Below are positions 1-5,720 of a stretch of 7,191 nt of DNA, piece by piece. Origin of the DNA: Microbacteriaceae bacterium. Lineage in GTDB: Bacteria; Actinomycetota; Actinomycetes; Actinomycetales; Microbacteriaceae. The notes beneath the pieces are model-generated. The model was not told the DNA's origin. It worked only from the letters and a program-made list of their open reading frames with translations, and did not search any database. How positions within the stretch are numbered: position 1 is the first letter of the stretch; every line of letters begins with the position of its first letter. A program made the translations under genes and the position numbers. The stretch spans positions 1 to 7,191 of the forward strand of contig JAJAZI010000212.1 in assembly GCA_026785785.1 (NCBI GenBank), given 5' to 3'.

Positions 1-677
1 GAGAAATGGCACCCAAATCGTGGGCGATCGCACATCCGGAGACGGCGGCGAAAGTAATCGGCATCCCTTCCCGCATCTTCATCTGGCCATTTCGACCGCT
101 ACTGAAGTGGGTGAACCGCCTCGCGAACAAGCTCGTGCGCGCGTCGGGTGTGGTCCCCGTGGAAAGCGCTGCCGTGGGTGGCCAGAACGCCGAGACCATC
201 CGCTATCTCGTCCAGCTGTCAGCGCGGACGGGCGCACTCGACGCCTCCTTCAGGCCCCCCCTCGAAGGCGCGATCGAGCTCGAAACGCTGCGGCTGGACG
301 AGTTGGTCGACGTGAGCACCACACCCACCGTGGTGCCGCACGGCGCGACCGTCGCCGACGTGCAGCGTGCGGCCGCGGACTCCGGCCACATGCGCATCCT
401 CATCGGCAATCCCGCGGTGGACATCCCCCGCGTCGTTCACGTGCGGGACACCCTGCTCGAGGCGCTCGACGCCCCCGCCGCTCCGCTCGCGCGACCGGCG
501 CTCGTGCTCGCGGGGGCCACCCCGGTCTACGAGACACTTGCCCGAATGCGCGCAACGAGCCAGCAGCTCACGATCGTCGTCGACGACGGGCGTTTCCGGG
601 GCGTCGTGACCCTCTCCGATGTCCTTCCACGATTGCTTCCGCGAGCCGACGCCAATGTGGCGTCGGCCAGCGGGTAG
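1..677 (+). CDS. CNNM/HlyC-CorC family (hemolysin-like) transporter, 3' part
   Basis: C-terminal part of an integral membrane protein of the CNNM/CorC family, associated with Mg2+/divalent cation transport. The reading frame is open to the left edge; the first full codons read E-M-A-P-K-S, which matches the family signature GEMxPKS at the end of the DUF21 membrane domain, so the ATG at 6 is internal and the real start lies outside the window. After this comes a hydrophobic/amphipathic stretch (about residues 17-45 from that Met), then a CBS-domain pair at about residues 95-150 and 158-213, the second ending in a typical 'VVDDGRFRGVVTLSDVL' strand-turn-helix. The protein stops about 10 residues after the second CBS domain, so the CorC_HlyC C-terminal domain found in many relatives is absent. 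Actinobacteria often carry two CNNM genes in tandem; the partner could lie upstream. Family call is firm; the transported ion is not shown. Confidence 0.88.
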   Translation, partial: EMAPKSWAIAHPETAAKVIGIPSRIFIWPFRPLLKWVNRLANKLVRASGVVPVESAAVGGQNAETIRYLVQLSARTGALDASFRPPLEGAIELETLRLDELVDVSTTPTVVPHGATVADVQRAAADSGHMRILIGNPAVDIPRVVHVRDTLLEALDAPAAPLARPALVLAGATPVYETLARMRATSQQLTIVVDDGRFRGVVTLSDVLPRLLPRADANVASASG

Positions 678-789
678 GACACCGCTGATATCGCGCCCAT
701 GGACAGGCCCAGCAAGTCGTGCGGGGCGCCTGCAGTGCATGGTCGCTGCCTCCGGCTCGTGGCCGTGGCCGCTATCGTCCCCCGGGTTG

Positions 790-1074
790 TTATCCCAGTG
801 CCGAGGCTCCGTTTTGGTGGGTCAGGCCGTGACTGAGGAATCGTTCGAGGTTGATGCTGGCCGCACGATTCACCCACGACGCGTTGTTCTTCAACTCGCC
901 GCTGTATGGAACCAGGCGAGACTTGCACGGCATCCACGCGATGGAGCGTTCAACCGTCGGCATGTGTTGTCGGTAATCGGCATCGAATTCGGGGTCCTGC
1001 GCTCGGACGCGGTTCACTCGCACATCTCCCGCACAATCAGAACAATTCGACCTGCCCCGAAGCGGGTCGAATCG
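790..1074 (-). pseudogene. IS1182-like transposase, degraded C-terminal fragment
   Basis: Remnant of a DDE transposase. From a GTG at 1023 the frame gives 77 residues containing 'DYRQHMPTVERSIAW', then 'KNNASWVNRAASINLERFL' and 'GLTHQNG' before TAA at 792-790. This matches the C-terminal end of actinobacterial IS1182-family transposases as I know them (YR..RP.VER.IAWL ... YRGV.KN..W...RAA.LNLRRL..LGL). The Glu in 'TVER' (codon 951-949) is the expected third DDE catalytic residue; the Arg usually found three residues before it is Met here. The same frame continues upstream with a Cys-rich stretch (RSNCSDCA), like the cysteine region that normally precedes this part, until TGA at 1077-1075. The first two catalytic Asp residues and most of the protein are missing, so it cannot be active. 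I could not identify terminal inverted repeats or a target duplication. Family assignment is from remembered motifs. Confidence 0.7.
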
Positions 1075-1131
1075 TCATTCAACGGGATCTGGCGACCTTC
1101 GGATCGGCAGAAGCGACCGATCCCGGGAAAC

Positions 1132-1174
1132 AAAAAAGGACCGGAACGGTTTTTCAACCGTTACGGTCCTTTTT
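1132..1174 (-). terminator. Strong intrinsic terminator, symmetrical (works on both strands)
   Basis: A 14-bp stem with one mismatch (1138-1151 against 1156-1169) closes a 4-nt loop (1152-1155). It is flanked by six A (1132-1137) on one side and five T (1170-1174) on the other, so RNA from either strand ends in a GC-containing hairpin plus a U run. On the minus strand it lies about 50 nt behind the tRNA 3' end, so its main job is probably to end the tRNA-fMet transcript. On the plus strand it would stop read-through from the CNNM gene. Confidence 0.88.
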
Positions 1175-1222
1175 CAGTCGATATCCGGAATCTCTTGCGA
1201 CTATTTCCGGAATGACCCTTTG

Positions 1223-1296
1223 TTGCGGGGACAGGATTTGAACCTGCGACCTCTGGGTTATGAGCCCAGCGAGCTACCGAACTGCTCCACCCCGCG
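1223..1296 (-). tRNA. Initiator tRNA-fMet (anticodon CAU)
   Basis: The minus strand folds into a full cloverleaf of 74 nt. The acceptor 5' strand CGCGGGG (1296-1290) pairs with CCCCGCA (1230-1224), leaving the C1-A72 mismatch that marks bacterial initiator tRNAs. The anticodon arm is CTGGG-CTCATAA-CCCAG, giving anticodon CAU and the three consecutive G:C pairs (GGG/CCC) used by the initiator in the ribosomal P site. The T arm contains GGTTCAAATCC. The discriminator base is A (1223). CCA is not encoded (the next bases are C-A-A), so it must be added after transcription. It appears to be a single-gene transcription unit ended by the hairpin at 1132-1174. I saw no convincing -35/-10 pair in the ~95 nt upstream. 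Confidence 0.96.
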
Positions 1297-1390
1297 GCGT
1301 GGTTACAACGATACCAGAGTATTTGACCGCCGATTTCCGCTCGCGGCCACGGGCACCATATGCGACCGCCTCCAGATGCGCCCGCGAAAC

Positions 1391-1443
1391 GACGAAGGGC
1401 GGAACCCGGTGCCATTGGCATCAGGACTCCGCCCCCGTTCGTC
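1391..1443 (-). terminator. Candidate terminator hairpin behind the UPF0182 gene
   Basis: Six nt past the UPF0182 stop codon the sequence forms a long interrupted stem: GACGAA (1391-1396) pairs with TTCGTC (1438-1443), and GGGCGGA (1397-1403) with TCCGCCC (1428-1434), with a 3-nt bulge (1435-1437) and an inner TGCC/GGCA mini-stem (1410-1413/1416-1419). No real U tract follows on the minus strand (only GTTTC), so this may be a U-poor actinobacterial terminator or an mRNA 3'-end stabiliser. It separates UPF0182 from the tRNA gene. Confidence 0.55.
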
Positions 1444-1448
1444 GTGAA

Positions 1449-4364
1449 CTACGGCGACGCGGCGATCGCCCGCTCGATAGCAGCCTGCAGTGCTTCGTCG
1501 GCCTGCGCAGCGGCGACCAGGTCGTTGGTCGCGTAGGCGGCCGCACGGTCAAGGAGAGCCTGGCGGGCGTCCTCGAGCGCCGCAGCGAGCGCCGGGCTGT
1601 CACTCGGCGTGGTCGGCGTTGTCGGCGTCTCTGGCGCAGGGGCGTCGGGATCGACCGGCTCGGTCGGATCGGTCGGCGTGACCACCACGTCCTCGTCGCC
1701 CGCCGTCGCACCTGAGTCTCCCCCGAACACGGAATTCAGCGCGGCGTCAAGGGTGTCCTCGAAGCCGATCTTGTCGCCGAATGAAACGAGCACCTTGCGC
1801 AGGACCGGGAAGGTCGTTTCCGCGGTCGACTGCACGTAGACGGGCTGCACGTAGAGCAGTCCGCCGCCGACAGGCAGGGTCAGCAGGTTACCGCGCACGA
1901 TCTCGGTGTCACCCCGCGCCAGGAGCGCGAGCTGGTTGGCCACCTCTGTGTCGGTGGTGAAGTTGTTCTGCACCTGGCCCGGACCCGGAACGGTGTTCTG
2001 CTTCGGCAGGGTCAGCAGCGTGAACTTGCCATAGGTGTCCGCCACCTCGCCTGCCGTGCTCCCGGCATCCGCGTTCACGGCCATGTAGCCCGTGAGTACG
2101 TTTCTCGTGCCCTCACCGGATGACTGCGGGATGAAGGTCGTGTAGAGCGAGAAGTTCGGCTGGTCCGCACCCGGCACCTGCATGGTGAGGTAGTACGGCG
2201 GCTGGAACTCCGCGGTAGCGGAGGTCTTCGTCGGGTCGTTTGGCGTGATCCACGCGTCATCGCTCGAATAGAACGAGTCGCTGTCGGTCACGTGGTAGGT
2301 GCTCAGGATCTGGCGCTGCACCTTGAACAGGTCGGCCGGGTAGCGCACGTGGCTCAGCAGGTCGCCTGACATCTCGCTCATCGGCACGACCGTGGTCGGG
2401 AAGATCTTCTGCCAGGTCTTCAGGATCGGGTCCTCGTCGTCCCAGGCATACAGGGTGACCTCGCCGGTGTACGCGTCGACTGTCGCCTTCACCGAGTTGC
2501 GGATGTAGTTGATGTTGTCGATCGCATAGGCGGGAGTCGGCGTGTAGGTGTCGACGATCGCGTTGCTGAGCTGCTTGACGTCCGAGTACGGATAGTTTTC
2601 GCTCGTCGTGTAGCCGTCGACGATCCAGACCACCTTGTCGTCGACAACCGCCGGGTAGGCGTCGCTGTCGAGCGTGAGGTACGGGGCGACCTTCTGAACG
2701 CGCTGCTTCGGGTCACGGTCGTAGAGGATCTGCGACTCGTCGTTGACCGCACCGGACAGGAAGATCTGCTCCGACTGGAACTTGATCGCGTAGAGCACCT
2801 TCTTGAACACGTTGTCGAGCGCCGGTCCGCCGTCGGCGGCATAGGTGGTCGTGGCGTTCTCGGCGCCCTCCGCGTCATCCGACGGGAAGTCGAGCTCGAC
2901 CGAGCGGGTGCCTTCTGGTGCGCCGACGATCGAGAACGGAGGGGACTGCTCGCCGAAGTAGATGCGCGGCTCGAACTTGTTGCCCAGTGCCCCGTCGTTC
3001 GGGATTCCCGACTGCAGGAACACGGGGAGGCCCTCGGCCGACCGCTGGTTTCCGAACGCCGCAACGACGCCGTAGCCGTGGGTGTAGACGAAGGTGCGGT
3101 TGTAGAAGGTGTTCGCGCCGCCGAGGCCGTCGAGGTTGAGCTCACGCACAGCGATGACGGTGTCTTGCACCTTGCCGTCGATCTCGTAGCGGTCGACGTC
3201 GAGTTCGGGGGCAAACTGATAGTACTGGCGGAACTGCTCGAGCTGCGCGAAGGTGCGCGTGACGAGCGCCGGGTCGATGATGCGGATGTTCGCGGTCGTC
3301 TCGGCATCGTTGCGCAGCGCGCCGGCCTCGGTGTCGGTCGACGGCTCGAACCGCTCCTCCTCGACGTCGGCGACGTCGTACGCGGCGCGGGTGGCCTCGA
3401 TGTTGCGCTCGATGTACGGAGCCTCGACGCTGCGCACGTCCGGTGCGACCTGGAAGCGCTGCACGATCCACGGATAGACCGATCCGATCAGCAGGCTGCT
3501 GACGATGAGCAGCGCGGTGCCGACGATGGGCAGGCGCCAGCGCCCGATGATTGCGGTCACGATGAAGAGCACCGCCACGATCGCGGCGATTCCGGCGAGG
3601 ATCGCGCGGCCCGGGATCACGGCATTGACGTCGGCGTAGGAGGCGCCGACGAGCAGGTCGCTGCTGCTCTGCACGAGGGTCGCGTACTGGTCGAGCCAGA
3701 TGCTGACCGCTTGCACGGCGAGGTACACGGCGGCGATGATCGCGAGCTGGATGCGGGCGGGCTTGGAGATGCGCACCTCGCGCCCGTTGATGCGGATGGC
3801 GCCGTAGAGGTAGGAGGTCGCGAGGGCCGCGATGCCGGAGATGAGCACGATGGCCGACGCGAAGGCGACCACGGACTGGTAGAACGGCAGCTCGAACAGG
3901 TAGAACGAGATGTCGAGGCCGAACTGCGGGTCGGTCTCACCACTGGGCGTGCGATTGAGCCACTGCAGGGCCACCGGCCAGCGCGACGAGGTCGCGACGC
4001 CGGCGAACAGCCCGAGCACGGCGGGGATGCCGATCATCGCGAGGCGACGGAGCGGCTCGATGACCTGCTGGTAGCGGTCGAGCTGCGAGTTGAGCTTGGC
4101 GTAGACCGGGCGCGCTTTGAACGCGAGCGCGATGCTCAGGTAGACGGGCACCGCCATCGAGAGGAAGCCGATGAGGAACATCACCGACGCAGCGATCCAC
4201 CCTGTCGTCAACACGTTCGCGAATCCGAGCTGGTCAAACCACAGCCAGTCGGTATAGAGACTGGCAAAAATGAAGAAGATGACTACGAGTGCGGCGATTA
4301 CTCCGGCTGCGATGGCGAGTGGTGCCCGCGTACGCGAGGCTGGACGTGCTTCCGTGGAAGTCAA
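1449..4364 (-). CDS. UPF0182 family membrane protein
   Basis: Large envelope protein (971 aa) of the UPF0182 family (PF03699), whose molecular role is not established; COG1615 is the matching group. Seven hydrophobic spans are visible at about residues 14-37, 55-82, 108-124, 160-185, 204-225, 253-275 and 280-300. A large extracytoplasmic domain follows (about 305-880) with family-typical motifs: 'YIERNIEATRAAY' (317-329), 'YTHGYG' (427-432), 'RNSVKATVDAYTG' (622-634), 'HVRYPADLFKVQR' (672-684) and 'YYLTMQVPG' (724-732). The tail has a Pro/Thr/Asp-rich linker (about 890-923) and then an Ala-rich helix (924-971). The start is TTG at 4364, chosen because AGGAG (4376-4372) lies 7 nt upstream and no better start precedes it. 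It follows the PDZ protease gene on the same strand after 110 nt, so may be co-transcribed. Length is close to the usual size of about 950-1000 residues. Family call is firm, function unknown. Confidence 0.95.
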   Translation of the reverse strand: MTSTEARPASRTRAPLAIAAGVIAALVVIFFIFASLYTDWLWFDQLGFANVLTTGWIAASVMFLIGFLSMAVPVYLSIALAFKARPVYAKLNSQLDRYQQVIEPLRRLAMIGIPAVLGLFAGVATSSRWPVALQWLNRTPSGETDPQFGLDISFYLFELPFYQSVVAFASAIVLISGIAALATSYLYGAIRINGREVRISKPARIQLAIIAAVYLAVQAVSIWLDQYATLVQSSSDLLVGASYADVNAVIPGRAILAGIAAIVAVLFIVTAIIGRWRLPIVGTALLIVSSLLIGSVYPWIVQRFQVAPDVRSVEAPYIERNIEATRAAYDVADVEEERFEPSTDTEAGALRNDAETTANIRIIDPALVTRTFAQLEQFRQYYQFAPELDVDRYEIDGKVQDTVIAVRELNLDGLGGANTFYNRTFVYTHGYGVVAAFGNQRSAEGLPVFLQSGIPNDGALGNKFEPRIYFGEQSPPFSIVGAPEGTRSVELDFPSDDAEGAENATTTYAADGGPALDNVFKKVLYAIKFQSEQIFLSGAVNDESQILYDRDPKQRVQKVAPYLTLDSDAYPAVVDDKVVWIVDGYTTSENYPYSDVKQLSNAIVDTYTPTPAYAIDNINYIRNSVKATVDAYTGEVTLYAWDDEDPILKTWQKIFPTTVVPMSEMSGDLLSHVRYPADLFKVQRQILSTYHVTDSDSFYSSDDAWITPNDPTKTSATAEFQPPYYLTMQVPGADQPNFSLYTTFIPQSSGEGTRNVLTGYMAVNADAGSTAGEVADTYGKFTLLTLPKQNTVPGPGQVQNNFTTDTEVANQLALLARGDTEIVRGNLLTLPVGGGLLYVQPVYVQSTAETTFPVLRKVLVSFGDKIGFEDTLDAALNSVFGGDSGATAGDEDVVVTPTDPTEPVDPDAPAPETPTTPTTPSDSPALAAALEDARQALLDRAAAYATNDLVAAAQADEALQAAIERAIAASP

Positions 4365-4371
4365 GAGACTG

Positions 4372-4376
4372 CTCCT
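4372..4376 (-). promoter_or_regulatory. Shine-Dalgarno site that fixes the TTG start of UPF0182
   Basis: On the minus strand AGGAG sits 7 nt before the TTG at 4364-4362, a good distance for ribosome binding. It supports the rare TTG start codon over the next downstream candidates, which would cut into the first membrane span region. Confidence 0.75.
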
Positions 4377-4402
4377 GGCTGTAGATGGCTGTGTGTTTCT
4401 AT

Positions 4403-4427
4403 CTTAAGGGGCCTGCGCGGCCTTAAG
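4403..4427 (-). repeat. CTTAAGG/CCTTAAG inverted repeat upstream of UPF0182
   Basis: A perfect 7-bp inverted repeat, CTTAAGG (4403-4409) and CCTTAAG (4421-4427), separated by 11 nt that include a further GGCC pair. On the minus strand its downstream arm runs into TAAGAT (4406-4401), a 4-of-6 match to a -10 box about 37 nt before the UPF0182 start. It could be an operator over a separate UPF0182 promoter or an intercistronic hairpin. No good -35 is visible, and no U run follows, so a plain terminator is less likely. Confidence 0.4.
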
Positions 4428-4474
4428 CTGCCTGCGCTGCGAGATCTCCCACGGGCTCCCCGGAGAGCGCTCGA

Positions 4475-5584
4475 TCAGCCGTCGCAGCCGGGCAGCGCGG
4501 CGATGTCGCCGCCCTGCGCAACGACCTCGAGCGCCGCGAGCGCATCGTCGAGCGTGTCGACGGCGAACACCGTGAGGCCGTCGGGGATGTTGCCGGCGAC
4601 CTCGCCGCAGTTCGCCGCGGGAGCGAGGAAGAACTCGGCGCCGCCGTCCTTCGCGCCGTAGAGCTTCTGCCGGATGCCGCCGATCGGACCGACCGAGCCG
4701 TCGACCGCGATCGTGCCGGTGCCGGCGATGTCCTGACCGCCGTTGAGTGCCCCCGGGGTGAGCTTGTCGATGATTCCGAGGGCGAACATCATTCCGGCGC
4801 TCGGGCCGCCGACCTTCTCGAGCTGGATCTTGACGTCGAACGGGAAGTCGTAGTCGGCGCCGACGGTGATTCCCACGATCGGGTTGCCATCGCCATCGGG
4901 ATTCTCCCGCGGGGTCACCTCGACCGTTTCCGGGCTGTTGGCCCGGGCGATCTCGATCATCACCGGTGACTCGGTGCCGTTCTCGGCGATGATCGAGCGC
5001 AGCTGCGTGACGTCGAGGGGGTCCTCGCCGTTCACGCGCAGGATCTCGTCGCCCTCCATCAGGATGCCGTCCGAGGGCGAGTCGGGCGAGAATCCGGCCA
5101 CCGTCAGCGTGGCCTCGAGCGGGTAGCCGAGCGCGGTGAGCGACGCGGCGACCGCGTCCTTCTGGGAGTTCTGCATGTCGACGGCGCTCTGCTCGTTCGA
5201 CTGCTCGACGCTCTGCCCCGGGGGGAATACCTCATCGAGGGGAAGGACCGCCCGGCTCGGGTTGCCCCAGGAAGTGATGACCTCGAACCAGTTGGGCCTG
5301 GTCTCGCGATTGCCCACCACGTTGACCGTGAGCATGCTGAGCGTTCCCTCGGTCGGGTAGGTCTCCTCGCCGGGAATGGAGATCAGCGGAACGGTCTCCC
5401 CCTCGACGCTCACCTCGCCGAGGGTGTCGAAGACGGGTCCTGGGCGCTCGATGACATAGGGCGACGGGATGAATGAGAGCGCGAGCGCGCCGACGATGCC
5501 GACCGTGAGGAGCGTCCTGCCGGCGCGGAGCCGGCGCCGTGACCCTCGCGACGGCTCGGGACGGTCGTTCGAGAAGAGCGCCAT
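4475..5584 (-). CDS. YlbL-type PDZ domain / Lon-like (S16) serine protease, membrane-anchored
   Basis: Membrane-bound serine protease (369 aa) with a PDZ domain and a Lon-type catalytic domain but no AAA+ ATPase, so it should act outside the membrane without ATP. A basic cytoplasmic N-terminus (R12-R23) is followed by one membrane anchor (about 24-42) and the family signature 'PSPYVIERPGPVFDTLG' (40-56). The PDZ domain spans about 155-225, with 'SDGILMEGDEILRVNG' (171-186). The S16 domain spans about 245-355: catalytic Ser262 lies in 'GGPSAG' and the predicted Lys307 in 'PIGGIRQKL', giving an intact Ser-Lys dyad. The only two cysteines, C326 and C367, lie in the extracytoplasmic C-terminal part and could form a disulfide. 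The start is ATG at 5584; the Shine-Dalgarno is weak. It lies upstream of UPF0182 on the same strand and diverges from the zincin-like gene. The relative I recall is M. tuberculosis Rv3194c; the substrate is unknown. Confidence 0.94.
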   Translation of the reverse strand: MALFSNDRPEPSRGSRRRLRAGRTLLTVGIVGALALSFIPSPYVIERPGPVFDTLGEVSVEGETVPLISIPGEETYPTEGTLSMLTVNVVGNRETRPNWFEVITSWGNPSRAVLPLDEVFPPGQSVEQSNEQSAVDMQNSQKDAVAASLTALGYPLEATLTVAGFSPDSPSDGILMEGDEILRVNGEDPLDVTQLRSIIAENGTESPVMIEIARANSPETVEVTPRENPDGDGNPIVGITVGADYDFPFDVKIQLEKVGGPSAGMMFALGIIDKLTPGALNGGQDIAGTGTIAVDGSVGPIGGIRQKLYGAKDGGAEFFLAPAANCGEVAGNIPDGLTVFAVDTLDDALAALEVVAQGGDIAALPGCDG

Positions 5585-5707
5585 TACAGTCCATTCCCGG
5601 GCCGGATCGGTCCCGTGCGTTCGAAGTTCGGCGGTGTGTTCGCCACGGGCGCACGACCAGACGCGCAGCCGAGGTCAAAATCCAGCCACCCCCCGCTGCA
5701 CACGGGC

Positions 5708-5713
5708 TAGCGT
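5708..5713 (+). promoter_or_regulatory. Candidate -10 box for a leaderless transcript of the DUF2342 gene
   Basis: TAGCGT fits the actinobacterial TAnnnT -10 pattern and stands exactly 7 nt before the ATG at 5721, so transcription could begin on the A of the start codon. No Shine-Dalgarno is present before this ATG, which agrees with a leaderless mRNA. No clear TTGACA-like -35 is seen at the expected distance. Inferred from pattern only. Confidence 0.5.
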
Positions 5714-5720
5714 AGTTTGC

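Larger units (their letters stand above)
678..1222. other. Gene-poor interval with IS remnant and terminator
   Basis: No intact gene is supported here. Open frames on both strands that cross this interval lack family resemblance, apart from the transposase fragment at 790-1074 on the minus strand. Two short inverted repeats are visible: TTCGACC/GGTCGAA (1046-1052 and 1065-1071) and GGATCGG/CCGATCC (1101-1107 and 1117-1123). The interval ends with the terminator of the minus-strand tRNA. I see no clear terminator directly behind the CNNM gene at 678-789; the bidirectional terminator at 1132-1174 could stop read-through from it. Confidence 0.6.

Noticed and set aside
1046..1123. Two short inverted repeats as possible IS ends or an attachment site
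   Set aside because: They are only 7 bp each, differ from one another, and no matching copy is found on the other side of the transposase fragment; no duplicate of the tRNA 3' end is seen in the window either.
619..1215. 198-codon plus-strand frame across the gene-poor interval
   Set aside because: It overlaps the CNNM 3' end, runs through the transposase remnant in antisense and through the terminator hairpin, and shows no family resemblance.
1297..1390. Possible tRNA promoter, with TATCGT or TACTCT on the minus strand as -10
   Set aside because: Neither has a credible -35 box at 16-18 nt, so I do not annotate it.
1161..1447. Small frames over the tRNA on both strands
   Set aside because: They translate the tRNA-fMet gene itself (for example 'QDLNLRPLGYEPSE'), a well-known false protein.
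3078..4661. 527-codon open frame on the plus strand, opposite UPF0182 and the protease 3' end
   Set aside because: Its translation is a Asp/Arg/Gly/His-rich low-complexity shadow of GC-rich codons on the other strand and shows no family motif, while the minus-strand frames are clear known families.
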